Assembly: GCF_018406645.1 (NCBI RefSeq)
Contig: NZ_AP024546.1
Coordinates: 2,480,001 to 2,544,000 of the forward strand
Direction: 5' to 3'
DNA from: Lysobacter helvus
GTDB lineage: Bacteria > Pseudomonadota > Gammaproteobacteria > Xanthomonadales > Xanthomonadaceae
DNA: 64,000 bases
The first letter of the stretch is position 1. Every line of letters starts with the position of its first letter. A program made the position numbers and the translations under genes. This document shows, piece after piece, positions 30,396 to 39,719 of the stretch. The notes beneath the pieces are model-generated. The model saw only the letters and a list, made by a program, of their open reading frames with translations. It searched no databases and was not told where the DNA came from.

Positions 30396-32459
30396 TCACT
30401 TCACCGGCGAACCGGCCGGTGCATCGGGGGCGTCGAGCAGGTGCAGGCCGCCGCCATCGACGCCGGCGGACAGGATCATCCCTTCGCTCACGCCGAAGCG
30501 CATCTTGCGCGGCGCCAGGTTGGCAATGAACACGACGTTGCGGCCCACGAGCGCCGCGGGATCGCCGTAGGACGCGCGGATGCCGGAGAAGATCTGGCGC
30601 TTGCCGAGGTCGCCGGCATCGAGTTCGAAGCGCAGCAGCTTGTCGGAGCCTTCGACGAACTCGCACGCGAGCACCTTCGCCACGCGCAGGTCGAGCTTCG
30701 CGAAATCGTCGATGCCGATGTGCGCGGCGGCGGCGGCCGCGGGTGCGGCGGCCTCCACCTTCGGCGCGGGCTTCGCGGCGGGCGTGGCGGCGACGGGCGC
30801 GGTGCCGCCCATGGTGTCCTTGCTGGCGTCGGTCATCTGGTCGATCTGCTTCGGGTCGATGCGGGTGAAGAGGGGGGCGTACGCGTTGATGCGGCGGCCG
30901 AGGAGCGGCTGCGCGAGGTCGTCCCATCGGGCGACCGGCGCGGCGAGGAAGGCTTCGGCATGGCCGGCCAGCTTCGGCAACACGGGCTTGAGCATCGCGC
31001 ACAGCACGCGGAACAGGTTGATGCCCTGCGTGCACACGGCCTGCAGTTGCGCATCGCTGCCGTCCTGCTTCGCGAGCACCCACGGCTTGGTTTCGTCGAT
31101 GTAGCGATTGGCTTCGTCGGCCAGCGCCATCGCGTGGCGCAGCACGGCGGCCGGCTGGTTGGCGTCGTACGCCGCGACGATGGATGGGATCGCGTCGACG
31201 AAGCGCTGGTACATCGCCGGCTCCGGCAATGCATCGGCGAGCTGCCCGCCGAAGCGCTTGTCGATGAAGCCCGCGCAGCGGCTGGCCAGGTTGACGAACT
31301 TGCCGACGAGGTCGGCGTTCACGCGCGCGACGAAGTCCTGCAGGTTGAGGTCGAGGTCATCGACGCCACCGCCGGACTTGGCCGCGAAGTAGTAACGCAG
31401 CGCTTCCGCATCCAGGCCGCTGTCGAGGTACGTGCGCGCCATGACGAACGTGCCGCGCGACTTGGACATCTTCGCGCCGTCGACGGTGAGGTAGCCGTTG
31501 ACGTGCAGCTTCGTCGGCGCGCGGAAGCCCGCGCCGTGCAGCACCGCCGGCCAGAACAGGCCGTGGAAGTTCACGATGTCCTTGCCGATGAAGTGGTGCA
31601 GCTCCGCGTCGCTGTCGTGCGCCAGGTATTCCATCCAGTTCGCGCCTTCGCGCTCGCACAGCACCTGCAACGCGGACAGATAGCCGATCGGCGCATCCAG
31701 CCACACGTAGAAATACTTGCCGGGATGCCCCGGGATCTGGAACCCGAAATACGGCGCATCGCGCGAGATGTCCCACGCGCGCAAACCGCCTTCGGCGTCG
31801 AGCCATTCGAGCAGCTTGGCTTTCACGCCCGGGATCGCTACGTCGCCGTCGAGCCACGTGCGCAGGAAATCGCTGAACGTGCCGACTTCGAAGAAGAAGT
31901 GCTCGGAGTCGCGCAGTTCGGGCGTGGCACCGCTGAGGACGGAGCGCGGTTCCTTCAGGTCCGTCGGCGCGTACGTCGCACCGCAGTTTTCGCAGTTGTC
32001 GCCGTACTGGTCCGGCGTGCCGCAGTTCGGGCAGGTGCCCTTGATGTAGCGGTCGGGCAGGAACATGCCCTTGGCCGGATCGTAGAACTGCGCCACGTTG
32101 CGGTGCGCGATGTGTCCCGTCGCATCCAGGCGCGCGAAGATCGCTTCGGTCAGCGCGCGGTTGTGCGGCGAATTGGTGGAATCGTAGTGGTCGAAGGCGA
32201 CGTGGAATTCGGCGAAGTCGCGTTCGTGCTGCGCCTGGATGCCGGCGATGAAGGTTTCCGGCGTGACGCCGGCCTTCTCCGCGGCGAGCATGATCGGCGT
32301 GCCGTGCGTGTCGTCGGCGCACACGAAGCGCACCTTGTGGCCCGACATGCGCCGCGCACGCACCCAGATGTCGCCCTGGATGTACCCGACCAGGTGGCCG
32401 AGGTGCAGGGGTCCGTTGGCGTAGGGCAGGGCGCAGCTGACGGCGACGTGGCGGGTCAT
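30396..32459 (-). CDS. metG: Methionyl-tRNA synthetase, with C-terminal tRNA-binding domain
   Basis: Charges tRNA-Met, including initiator. 687 residues. The HIGH-like motif is [11 protein letters not shown] near residue 15; the zinc knuckle [17 protein letters not shown] lies at ~140-157; KMSKSRG lies near residue 330. A Pro/Ala linker (~555-580) leads to an OB-fold tRNA-binding domain beginning [22 protein letters not shown]. The upstream region carries a GGGAACA repeat and a -10-like AATAAT (32486-32491). The stop lies 8 nt before the rnfB ATG. Confidence 0.98.
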   Translation of the reverse strand: MTRHVAVSCALPYANGPLHLGHLVGYIQGDIWVRARRMSGHKVRFVCADDTHGTPIMLAAEKAGVTPETFIAGIQAQHERDFAEFHVAFDHYDSTNSPHNRALTEAIFARLDATGHIAHRNVAQFYDPAKGMFLPDRYIKGTCPNCGTPDQYGDNCENCGATYAPTDLKEPRSVLSGATPELRDSEHFFFEVGTFSDFLRTWLDGDVAIPGVKAKLLEWLDAEGGLRAWDISRDAPYFGFQIPGHPGKYFYVWLDAPIGYLSALQVLCEREGANWMEYLAHDSDAELHHFIGKDIVNFHGLFWPAVLHGAGFRAPTKLHVNGYLTVDGAKMSKSRGTFVMARTYLDSGLDAEALRYYFAAKSGGGVDDLDLNLQDFVARVNADLVGKFVNLASRCAGFIDKRFGGQLADALPEPAMYQRFVDAIPSIVAAYDANQPAAVLRHAMALADEANRYIDETKPWVLAKQDGSDAQLQAVCTQGINLFRVLCAMLKPVLPKLAGHAEAFLAAPVARWDDLAQPLLGRRINAYAPLFTRIDPKQIDQMTDASKDTMGGTAPVAATPAAKPAPKVEAAAPAAAAAAHIGIDDFAKLDLRVAKVLACEFVEGSDKLLRFELDAGDLGKRQIFSGIRASYGDPAALVGRNVVFIANLAPRKMRFGVSEGMILSAGVDGGGLHLLDAPDAPAGSPVK

Positions 32460-32532
32460 GGGCGTGGCGAAACTGGGGGCCGGGGATTATTGCATGGGGG
32501 GTGAGCGAGGCCCGGCGTCGAGTGCCGAGAGC

Positions 32533-32580
32533 GGGAACAGGGAACAGGGAACAGGGAACAGGGAACAGGGAACAGGGAAC
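32533..32580. repeat. Tandem GGGAACA heptamer array
   Basis: Six complete GGGAACA units and a seventh ending GGGAAC, without a mismatch. Immediately after an AT-richer spacer, GTTCCCCGTTCCC (32596-32608) is the reverse complement, so the last two units (32568-32580) can pair with it as a 13-bp stem with one mismatch. The array sits 74-121 nt upstream of metG and 44 nt past the terminator of the DUF2147 gene. Confidence 0.9.
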
Positions 32581-32623
32581 GTCAATTCCTTCCCCGTTCC
32601 CCGTTCCCGCCTTTTGCATCCCC

Positions 32624-32651
32624 AAAAGCAAACGGCCCCTTCCGGGGCCGT
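32624..32651 (-). terminator. Intrinsic terminator of the DUF2147 gene
   Basis: On the minus strand an 8-bp GC stem ACGGCCCC-GGAA-GGGGCCGT followed by TTGCTTTT, 27 nt after the stop codon. Confidence 0.8.
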
Positions 32652-32677
32652 CGCCATTCGATCGGAACGACGCGCGG

Positions 32678-33112
32678 TTACTCGCGCGTCCACTCCTGGT
32701 GCTTGCAGATGAAGCTCACGCAGCCGTAGACGTTGAGCTTCTTGCCGCCGTCGACCAGTTCGGCCTTCGACTTGTAGGTCTTGCCGTTGGAGAGCTTGAG
32801 GACCGTGCCGCTGTCCCAGGCGCTGGCGCCGTCGGGCTTGAGGTTCCAGACGATGACCATGCCCTTCATCGGCTTGCCCTTGGCAGCGCCCGTGCAGGCA
32901 TCGCACTTGGCGTCCGGGGCGAACAGCGTGTCGACGACCTTCGCGGCGATCGTGCCGCCCTTGGCCTCGTACACCTCGACGATCAGGCGCGGCTTGCCGG
33001 TTTCTTCGTCATAGGTCTTCCAGCGGCCGACCGGCGAGGTCTGGGCCGACGCGATCAGCGCGGCGCCGAACAGCGGCAGCGCGAGCAGCGACGCGAAAAG
33101 CTTGGTGCGCAT
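32678..33112 (-). CDS. Exported DUF2147 family protein
   Basis: A 144-residue secreted protein: signal peptide MRTKLFASLLALPLFGAALIASA, then a single DUF2147 domain opening SPVGRWKTYDEETGKPRLIVEVYE and containing GMVIVWNLKPDGASAWDSG and LSNGKTYKSKAEL, ending near GCVSFICKHQEWTR. These are small periplasmic beta-barrel-like proteins of unknown function. Two cysteines in KCDACTG and two in GCVSFIC could form disulfides. The start ATG at 33112 has GGAGGGG just upstream; an earlier in-frame start at 33295 adds a leader without a signal. Monocistronic: it has its own terminator and is divergent from apbC. Confidence 0.85.
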   Translation of the reverse strand: MRTKLFASLLALPLFGAALIASAQTSPVGRWKTYDEETGKPRLIVEVYEAKGGTIAAKVVDTLFAPDAKCDACTGAAKGKPMKGMVIVWNLKPDGASAWDSGTVLKLSNGKTYKSKAELVDGGKKLNVYGCVSFICKHQEWTRE

Positions 33113-33300
33113 GGACCCCTCCCAGGGAATGCAATGTGTTGTGTCGGATGCGCCCCCGTATGGCGACGCGCGGCCTTTATACCCCAAGTGCCATGGCCCG
33201 ACGGAAGGGGGCGGCCGCCCGTTGCGTCGGCGTTGGGCCGCGTGAGCGTCGCCGACTCGGTACCATGCCGCGCTTCCCCCGCACCTTCGAAGCACGCCGC

Positions 33301-34176
33301 ATGAGCAGCATCCCCCGCAGGCCCGCCACCGCGCACGCCGTGCAGCCCGGCCTCAAGCCGCTGCCGCGCATCCGGAACCTGATCGCCGTCGGATCGGGCA
33401 AGGGCGGGGTGGGGAAATCGACCACCGCGGTGAACCTGGCGCTGGCCATCGCCGCCGAAGGCGCGCGCGTGGGCGTGCTCGATGCCGACGTGTACGGCCC
33501 GAGCATCCCGACGATGCTGGGCCTCACCGGCCGCCCCGACAGCCCCGACGGCAAGCAGATCGTGCCGATGCGCGCGCACGGCATCGAAGCGATGTCGATC
33601 GGCCTGATGATCGAAGAAGACTCGCCGCTGATCTGGCGCGGCCCGATGGCCACCTCCGCGCTCACGCAGTTGCTCGAGCAGACCCTGTGGGGCGGCGCGG
33701 GCGAAGACGCGCAGCTGGATTACCTCATCGTCGACCTGCCGCCGGGCACGGGCGACATCCAGCTCACGCTGGCGCAGAAGATCCCGGTCGCCGGCGCCGT
33801 CATCGTCACCACGCCGCAGGACGTGGCCACGCTCGACGCGCGCAAGGCGCTGAAGATGTTCGAGAAGGTGCACGTGCCGGTGCTCGGCCTGGTCGAGAAC
33901 ATGGCGGTGCACGTGTGCTCGAACTGCGGCCACGTCGAACACCTGTTCGGCCAGGGCGGCGGCCAGCGCATCGCCGCGCAGTACGGCGTGCCGCTGCTGG
34001 GGTCGCTGCCCCTGGACATCGGCATCCGCGAGCAGGGCGACGTGGGCACGCCGATCTTCGCGTTCGCCCCCGATTCGGCCGCGGCCGAGGCCTACCGCGC
34101 AACGGCGCGGGCCCTGCTGGCCGAACTCGAAAAGCGGCCGCGCGCGCAGGTCTCGCTGGGCGCCCAGCTGCTCTGA
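33301..34176 (+). CDS. apbC: Fe-S cluster carrier ATPase ApbC/Mrp
   Basis: ParA/MinD-type P-loop protein that delivers [4Fe-4S] clusters to apo-enzymes. 291 residues. Deviant Walker A is GSGKGGVGKSTTAVNLA; other motifs are DADVYGPSIPTMLG, IVDLPPGTGD, and the bridging cysteines in HVCSNCGH near residue 205. The N-terminal FSCA (DUF59) domain of many Mrp proteins is missing, as is common in this family branch. The ATG at 33301 was chosen; upstream codons in frame are not conserved. Confidence 0.94.
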   Translation: MSSIPRRPATAHAVQPGLKPLPRIRNLIAVGSGKGGVGKSTTAVNLALAIAAEGARVGVLDADVYGPSIPTMLGLTGRPDSPDGKQIVPMRAHGIEAMSIGLMIEEDSPLIWRGPMATSALTQLLEQTLWGGAGEDAQLDYLIVDLPPGTGDIQLTLAQKIPVAGAVIVTTPQDVATLDARKALKMFEKVHVPVLGLVENMAVHVCSNCGHVEHLFGQGGGQRIAAQYGVPLLGSLPLDIGIREQGDVGTPIFAFAPDSAAAEAYRATARALLAELEKRPRAQVSLGAQLL

Positions 34177-34223
34177 CGCTTTAGAATCCCGCCCTTTCCG
34201 CCCCAAGACGGACCCCGACCCGA

Positions 34224-34793
34224 ATGAGCATCAAGAGCGACCGCTGGATCCGACGCATGGCCGAACAGCACGCCATGATCGAACCGTTCGAACCGGGCCA
34301 GTGCAAGGTGGCCGCCGACGGCCAGCGCATCGTCAGCTACGGCACGTCCAGCTACGGCTACGACGTGCGCTGCTCGCGCGAGTTCAAGGTCTTCACCAAC
34401 ATCAATTCAACGATCGTCGACCCGAAGCATTTCGATTCCGGCAGCTTCGTCGACATCGAATCGGACGTGTGCATCATCCCGCCGAATTCGTTCGCGCTGG
34501 CGCGCACCGTCGAATACTTCCGCATCCCGCGCGACACGCTGGTGGTGTGCCTGGGCAAGAGCACGTACGCCCGCTGCGGCATCATCGTCAACGTCACGCC
34601 GCTCGAACCCGAATGGGAAGGCCACGTCACGCTGGAGTTCTCCAACACCACGCCGCTGCCGGCGCGCATCTACGCCAACGAAGGCGTGGCGCAGATGCTG
34701 TTCTTCCAGAGCGACGAAGTCTGCGAGACCTCGTACAAGGACCGCGGCGGCAAGTACCAGGGCCAGAAGGGCGTGACGCTGCCCCGCACCTAG
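34224..34793 (+). CDS. dcd: dCTP deaminase
   Basis: Deaminates dCTP to dUTP for thymidylate supply; homotrimer of the dUTPase fold. 189 residues. Motifs are [12 protein letters not shown] at the start, [15 protein letters not shown], the catalytic Glu region [19 protein letters not shown], and [13 protein letters not shown] at the end. The stop TAG forms half of a CTAG palindrome whose other strand is the stop of the convergent gene. Confidence 0.98.
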   Translation: MSIKSDRWIRRMAEQHAMIEPFEPGQCKVAADGQRIVSYGTSSYGYDVRCSREFKVFTNINSTIVDPKHFDSGSFVDIESDVCIIPPNSFALARTVEYFRIPRDTLVVCLGKSTYARCGIIVNVTPLEPEWEGHVTLEFSNTTPLPARIYANEGVAQMLFFQSDEVCETSYKDRGGKYQGQKGVTLPRT

Positions 34794-35080
34794 GGCTTCT
34801 GGTACGTCACGAAGAAGCCCTGCAGGTCGCCGTTCTCGATGTACGGCTCGACGCTCACGACCTTGTAGCCGTGCTGCGCGAACGCGTTGTGCGCGCGGCT
34901 GAGCGCATTGGCCGCGCCCTGGTTGCGGAAGCCCCAGCTGGCGTCGACCCAGATGGTCGCGGCCTGCAAGCCGGTGCGTTGCGCTTCGGCGGCGGCGTCT
35001 TCGGGTTTCTTGTCGAACAGGCCCGCGTGTGCGGGCAGCGTGCAGGCGAGCAGCACGGCGAGCAACAACGATTTGCGCAT
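34790..35080 (-). CDS. Small exported protein of unknown function
   Basis: A 96-residue protein with a clear signal peptide ([19 protein letters not shown]). The mature part of about 75 residues starts [15 protein letters not shown] and has a mixed alpha/beta pattern ([40 protein letters not shown]). I do not recognise a family. The ATG shares one nt with the stop of the HIT gene (TGATG), so the two are coupled. Its TAG stop overlaps the dcd TAG in the palindrome CTAG. Confidence 0.75.
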   Translation of the reverse strand: MRKSLLLAVLLACTLPAHAGLFDKKPEDAAAEAQRTGLQAATIWVDASWGFRNQGAANALSRAHNAFAQHGYKVVSVEPYIENGDLQGFFVTYQKP

Positions 35081-35508
35081 CAGGCGTCTCCGGATTCCAG
35101 GCGCGACCGTAGCATGCGCATCCGTTCCACCAGCGCCTCCATCGAGTAGGGCCGCGCCGCGGTCATGCCCCAGACGGGTTTCGGCCAGGCGATGTCGTCG
35201 TGGAAGCGCGCGATCACGTGCACGTGCAGTTGCGGCACGAGATTGCCGAGCGCGGCCACGTTCAACTTCTGCGGGCGGAACACCTGCAGCAGGCGTGCGG
35301 CGCGATCGATCTCCTGCATCAATGTCGCCTGCTGCGCGGCATCCAGGTCGGTGATCTCGGTGGCGTCCGCCACGCGCGGGACCAGGATCAGCCAGGGATG
35401 GTGGTCGTCGTCCATCAGGCGCAGTTCGCACAGCGGCCACGACGCCACCGGATGGGTGTCTTCCGACAACTGCGGATGCAGCGACCACGGGAGTGGCTGC
35501 GCGGTCAT
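35080..35508 (-). CDS. HIT-family nucleotide-binding protein
   Basis: 142 residues with the histidine triad near residue 95: [10 protein letters not shown], that is HxHxx with the third position replaced by hydrophobics before Arg, followed by the family-like WPKPVWG. Upstream segments [19 protein letters not shown] and [18 protein letters not shown] are standard for bacterial HIT hydrolases. The third His of the classical HxHxHxx motif is not present as such, so activity is uncertain. The start lies 4 nt inside the upstream dienelactone hydrolase gene. Confidence 0.83.
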   Translation of the reverse strand: MTAQPLPWSLHPQLSEDTHPVASWPLCELRLMDDDHHPWLILVPRVADATEITDLDAAQQATLMQEIDRAARLLQVFRPQKLNVAALGNLVPQLHVHVIARFHDDIAWPKPVWGMTAARPYSMEALVERMRMLRSRLESGDA

Positions 35509-36173
35509 CGCAGGTTCGCCTCGAGGAAGGCGAGCGTGCGTTGCCAGGCCAGCGTCGCCGCTTCTGGCGCGTAGGCGTGCGGATCGACGTCGCGGTTGAA
35601 CGCATGGCCTGCGTCGTCGTAGACGAACACCTGCGCCTGCGGTTGCAGCTTGCGATGCTTTTCGATGTCGTCCGGCGGGATCGAAGGATCCTTGCCGCCG
35701 AAATGGAACAGCAACGGCGCACCGGCCGTTTCGTCGAGGAACGGCACGCTGCGCGCGCCGTAGTAACCCACCGCCGGCAGTTGCAGCCGCGTGGCGCACA
35801 GGAAGGCGAGGGTGCCGCCCCAGCAGAACCCGACCGCGCCCACGCGCAGGCCTTCCATCTGCAGTTTTTCCGCCGCCGCGTTCAGCAGGTCCATCGCGCG
35901 CGGGATGCCCAGCGCGGCGGTGAGGGCGCGGCCGCGCTGCAGGTCGGCGTCGCTGTAGGTGAGCTCCACGCCGTGCTCCACCGGGTCGAACAGGGCCGGC
36001 GCCAGCGCCACGAAGCCCGCCGCGGCCAGCCGGTCGGCCACGCTGCGGATGTGCGCATTCACCCCGAAGATCTCCTGGATCACCAGCACCGCGCCCCGCG
36101 AGGGGCCCGTGGGTTCGGCCCGCCAGCCGCGGATCGGGCCGTGCGGGGTTTCCAGGTCGATCCAGCGATTCAC
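35505..36173 (-). CDS. Dienelactone hydrolase family protein
   Basis: 222-residue alpha/beta hydrolase. The family's catalytic cysteine is in [14 protein letters not shown] (near residue 115), Asp in [16 protein letters not shown] and His in [11 protein letters not shown]; these give the Cys-Asp-His triad. N-terminal [26 protein letters not shown] is the usual DLH opening. The start is GTG 36173; no ATG fits. No catabolic neighbours are present, so the real substrate is open. Confidence 0.9.
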   Translation of the reverse strand: MNRWIDLETPHGPIRGWRAEPTGPSRGAVLVIQEIFGVNAHIRSVADRLAAAGFVALAPALFDPVEHGVELTYSDADLQRGRALTAALGIPRAMDLLNAAAEKLQMEGLRVGAVGFCWGGTLAFLCATRLQLPAVGYYGARSVPFLDETAGAPLLFHFGGKDPSIPPDDIEKHRKLQPQAQVFVYDDAGHAFNRDVDPHAYAPEAATLAWQRTLAFLEANLR

Positions 36174-36216
36174 GGGCTGCACCTGAAGGCCGAGTGGGGG
36201 ATTGATCCTACGCCGG

Positions 36217-36244
36217 CTGGCGGCCGGGCGCGCGCGACTATAAT
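36217..36244 (+). promoter_or_regulatory. Promoter for rimO
   Basis: A perfect -10 TATAAT (36239-36244) with a weak -35 CTGGCG (36217-36222, 16-nt spacer). The predicted start near 36251 gives a 25-nt leader. Confidence 0.5.
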
Positions 36245-36275
36245 CCGCCGCCTTCGTCCCGCAGCAGCCCCCCGC

Positions 36276-37631
36276 ATGTCCGTCATTTCCAAGCCGAAAC
36301 CCGCCGCCACCGGGGGCCGCGTCGGCTTCGTCAGCCTCGGCTGCCCGAAGGCGCTGGTCGATTCCGAGCGCATCCTCACGCAGCTGAAGGTCGAGGGCTA
36401 CGACATCGTCCAGTCCTACGACGATGCCGACATCGTGGTGGTCAACACCTGCGGCTTCATCGACTCGGCGGTCACCGAATCGCTCGATGCGATCGGCGAG
36501 GCGCTGGCGGAAAACGGCAAGGTCATCGTCACCGGGTGCCTGGGCAAGAAGCCCGAGCAGATCCGCGAAGCGCATCCGGACGTGCTGTCGATCAGCGGCC
36601 CGCAAGATTACCAGAGCGTCATGACCGCGGTGCACGCCGCGCTGCCGCCGGCGCACGACCCGTTCCTGTCGCTCGTGCCCGACACCGGCATCAAGCTGAC
36701 GCCGAAGCATTACGCGTACCTCAAGATTTCCGAAGGCTGCAACCACCGGTGCAGCTTCTGCATCATCCCGTCGATGCGCGGCGACCTCGTGTCGCGCCCC
36801 GTCGACGACGTGTTGCGCGAAGCCGAGAAGCTCGCGATGGGCGGCGTGCGCGAATTGCTGGTGATCTCGCAGGACACCTCGGCTTACGGCGTGGACGTGA
36901 AGTACGCCGAGCGCACCTGGCGCGGCAAGCAGTACCAGACGCGCATGAAGACGCTGTGCGAAGGCCTGTCGGAACTCGGCCTGTGGACGCGCCTGCACTA
37001 CGTGTACCCGTACCCGCACGTCGACGACATCATCCCGCTGATGGCCGACGGCAAGCTGCTGCCGTACCTCGACATCCCGTTCCAGCACGCCAGCCCGCGC
37101 ATCCTCAAGCTGATGAAGCGGCCGGGTGCGGTGGAGAAGACGCTCGAGCGCATCCAGCGCTGGCGCGCAACGTGCCCGGAACTCGCGATCCGTTCGACCT
37201 TCATCGTCGGCTTCCCCGGCGAGACGGAAGCCGAATTCGAAACGCTGCTCGACTTCCTCGACGAAGCGCAGCTCGACCGCGTCGGCGCGTTCGCGTACTC
37301 GCCGGTCGACGGCGCCACCGCGAATGCGTTGCCCGATCCGGTGCCGGAAGCCGTGAAGCAGGAGCGCCTCGCGCGCTTCATGGAACGGCAGGCGATGATT
37401 TCCGCCGATCGCCTGGAAGCGAAGGTCGGCACGGTGCAGCAGTGCCTGGTCGATGCGCTGGATGGTGAACTGGCGATCGCGCGTTCGCGCTTCGATGCGC
37501 CGGAAATCGATGGCCTGGTGCAGATCCAGGACGGGCGCGACGCGGGCCTGAAGCCCGGCGATTTCGTCGACGTCGAAATCCTGGGCAGCGACGAACACGA
37601 CCTGTTCGGCGAGACGTCCTACGCCGCGTAA
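36276..37631 (+). CDS. rimO: Ribosomal protein S12 methylthiotransferase RimO
   Basis: Radical-SAM enzyme that methylthiolates Asp88 of S12. 451 residues: UPF0004 domain with [27 protein letters not shown] and [11 protein letters not shown] (three cluster cysteines); the radical SAM motif CNHRCSFC near residue 160 followed by [12 protein letters not shown]; and a C-terminal TRAM domain (~375-451). The end of the gene overlaps the end of convergent greB by 13 nt, and both proteins end SYAA. Confidence 0.98.
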   Translation: MSVISKPKPAATGGRVGFVSLGCPKALVDSERILTQLKVEGYDIVQSYDDADIVVVNTCGFIDSAVTESLDAIGEALAENGKVIVTGCLGKKPEQIREAHPDVLSISGPQDYQSVMTAVHAALPPAHDPFLSLVPDTGIKLTPKHYAYLKISEGCNHRCSFCIIPSMRGDLVSRPVDDVLREAEKLAMGGVRELLVISQDTSAYGVDVKYAERTWRGKQYQTRMKTLCEGLSELGLWTRLHYVYPYPHVDDIIPLMADGKLLPYLDIPFQHASPRILKLMKRPGAVEKTLERIQRWRATCPELAIRSTFIVGFPGETEAEFETLLDFLDEAQLDRVGAFAYSPVDGATANALPDPVPEAVKQERLARFMERQAMISADRLEAKVGTVQQCLVDALDGELAIARSRFDAPEIDGLVQIQDGRDAGLKPGDFVDVEILGSDEHDLFGETSYAA

Positions 37632-38122
37632 CTGACCTCGACGATCACGTAGCGCGCCGGCCCGCCCGGCAGCACGGCTTCGAATTCGTCGTCCACGCGC
37701 TTCTTGAGCATCGCGCGCGCCAACGGCGAGTCCACGCTGATCCATCCGAGCTTCGCGTCGGTCTCGTCGGGGCCGACGATGCGATAGCGCTGCGTTTCCC
37801 CGCTGGTGGCGTGTTCGATCTCGACCTGCGCGCCGAAGTACACGGCCTCGCGATCCGCGGGCACGGTGTCCACCACGCGCAAGGATTCCAGGCGTTTGGA
37901 CAGGTACCGCACGCGCCGGTCGATCTCGCCCAGCTGCTTCTTGCGATACGTGTACTCGGCGTTCTCCGAGCGGTCGCCCTCGGCCGCGGCGGCGGCCAGC
38001 GCCTTGACCACCTCGGGGCGCTTGCGGCGCCACAACTCGTCGAGTTCCGCCTTCAGGCGTGCGTGCCCGTCGGGCGTGATCAACGCGGTGCTTTTCTCGG
38101 CGGGTGGTCGCCAGCGACCCAT
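37619..38122 (-). CDS. greB: Transcription elongation factor GreB
   Basis: Stimulates RNA cleavage by backtracked RNA polymerase. 167 residues. The N-terminal coiled coil ([52 protein letters not shown]) carries the acidic tip (GDRSENAEY) and the FKBP-like C-terminal domain ends in VSYAA. The GreB-type sequence [11 protein letters not shown] and YTYRKKQL distinguish it from GreA. Starts ATG 38122. Confidence 0.95.
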   Translation of the reverse strand: MGRWRPPAEKSTALITPDGHARLKAELDELWRRKRPEVVKALAAAAAEGDRSENAEYTYRKKQLGEIDRRVRYLSKRLESLRVVDTVPADREAVYFGAQVEIEHATSGETQRYRIVGPDETDAKLGWISVDSPLARAMLKKRVDDEFEAVLPGGPARYVIVEVSYAA

Positions 38123-38226
38123 GCGCAGGATTCCAATGACGGCCTGTGCTTATGCCAAGTCGGCGCGCCGCGATCAAGCGCGGCGGTGCGCTTGCGCGGC
38201 CGACGGCGTTCGCGGACGCTTGCCGC

Positions 38227-39687
38227 ATGCTGATCCTGCCGCTGCATCGCCCGCTCACGCGCGCGACCTTCCCCGTGGTCACGGCCTTGCTGTTGCTGGC
38301 CAACGTGATCGTGTATTTCGGTTTCCAGTGGGGCGACGACGCCAAGCTGGAAGCCGCGCTCGTGCAGTACGAGCAGTCCGGCCTGGCCCGGCTGGAAGTG
38401 CCCGCGTACGAACGCTGGGTGGAAACGCGCGGCGGACGCGGCAAGGCGCTCGACGCCCTGCGCGCGGCGCCGGACGACAAGCGCGGCCCGCTGGTCGCGC
38501 GCGAAACGCTCTTCGATCCGGATTACGAACGCGCGCTGCAAACCGGCACGCCGTTCGCCGATGCGAAGGACTTCGCTGCGTGGAAACCCTTGCGCGCCCG
38601 CTACGACGCGCAGCTCGAAGACATCTTCACGTGGCGGCACGTCGCGCGCGCCAGCGAATTCGACCTGGGCCGCATGCTGGCTTCCACGTTCCTGCATGCC
38701 GATCCGTTGCACCTGTTCGGGAACATGCTGTTCCTCGTCGCGCTGGGCCTGCTGGTGGAAGGCGCGATCGGGCCGTGGCGCTTCCTCGTCGTGTACGTGC
38801 TCGGTGGCCTGGGGGCCAGCGCGGCCTCGCTCGCCTGGCACTGGGGCGAAGCGACCGCGGGCCTCGGCGCGTCGGGCGCCATCGCGGCGCTGATGGGCGC
38901 GTTCTGTTTCATCTGGGGCCGGCAGCGCGTGCGGTTCTTCTTCTGGATCGGCGTGTGGTTCGATTACGTGCGCGCGCCGGCGTTGTGGTTGTTCCCGGCG
39001 TGGCTGGGGTGGGAAGTGTTCAACCTGCTCACGCAGGACGATGCGCGCGTCGCGTTCGAAGCGCACGCGGGCGGCCTGGTGACCGGCGCCGTGCTGGGCT
39101 GGGCGTTGTCTGCGACGGGGCAGGTGCGCCAGGCCTTCCTGCGCGACGAGGATCCCGCGGCGGCGCGTGACGATCGCTGGGAGCGCGCGCAGCGCCACAT
39201 CGGCCGCATGCAGCTGGCGGAAGCCGATGCGTTGCTGGAAACGCTGGCGGCCGAGCAGCCGCAGCGCGTCGACGTGCGCATCGCGCGCTATCGCGTCGCG
39301 CGCAACGGCGGGCGCGCAGCGAATGCACTGGAACGCGCGATGGACGCGTTGTCGATCGATGCGCGCGACGTGGCCTCCGCGACGGCGCAGGTCGGGTTGC
39401 TGGACGAACTGGATGCGCAGGCGATCGCACTGCCGGCGTCGCTGCGCCTGTCATTGGCGCAACGCTTCCTCGCGATGCAGTGGCCCGATGCGGCGGAACA
39501 CGCCTTGCAAGGCCTGCCGGCCGATGAAGTCGTCCCGGAACAATCGCAGCGCTGGTTCGAAGTCGCGCTGCGCTACCGCGACGCAGGCGCGCACGACGCG
39601 CACCTGCGTTGCCTGCGCCTGCTCGCACAACGCCACCCGGGACAACCGCAGGCGGCGAAGGCGCGCTTCCTGCTCGAACAGGCCTGA
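38227..39687 (+). CDS. Rhomboid-family intramembrane protease with C-terminal TPR-like region
   Basis: 486 residues. An N-terminal helix (LTRATFPVVTALLLLANVIVYFGF) is followed by ~85 soluble residues, then a rhomboid core: ASTFLHADPLHLFGNMLFLVALG, the catalytic serine in GLGASGAIAALMG (near residue 215) and the catalytic histidine in FEAHAGGLVTGAVLG (near residue 278). About 160 C-terminal residues form helical repeats similar to TPR (RAQRHIGRMQLAEADALLETLA). The start ATG 38227 fits the first helix. Substrates are unknown. An 8-bp hairpin (39700-39719) follows. Confidence 0.9.
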   Translation: MLILPLHRPLTRATFPVVTALLLLANVIVYFGFQWGDDAKLEAALVQYEQSGLARLEVPAYERWVETRGGRGKALDALRAAPDDKRGPLVARETLFDPDYERALQTGTPFADAKDFAAWKPLRARYDAQLEDIFTWRHVARASEFDLGRMLASTFLHADPLHLFGNMLFLVALGLLVEGAIGPWRFLVVYVLGGLGASAASLAWHWGEATAGLGASGAIAALMGAFCFIWGRQRVRFFFWIGVWFDYVRAPALWLFPAWLGWEVFNLLTQDDARVAFEAHAGGLVTGAVLGWALSATGQVRQAFLRDEDPAAARDDRWERAQRHIGRMQLAEADALLETLAAEQPQRVDVRIARYRVARNGGRAANALERAMDALSIDARDVASATAQVGLLDELDAQAIALPASLRLSLAQRFLAMQWPDAAEHALQGLPADEVVPEQSQRWFEVALRYRDAGAHDAHLRCLRLLAQRHPGQPQAAKARFLLEQA

Positions 39688-39699
39688 CGCACGACGCGA

Positions 39700-39719
39700 T
39701 CGCGGGCCTCAGCCCGCGA
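39700..39719. terminator. Hairpin at the rhomboid/TPR convergent junction
   Basis: TCGCGGGC-CTCA-GCCCGCGA, 8-bp perfect stem. The stop codon of the minus-strand gene lies in its loop. No T-run on either strand, so terminator function is uncertain. Confidence 0.4.

Noticed and set aside
32533-32580. Heptamer array considered as a CRISPR array
   Set aside because: Units are contiguous without spacers and only 7 nt long.
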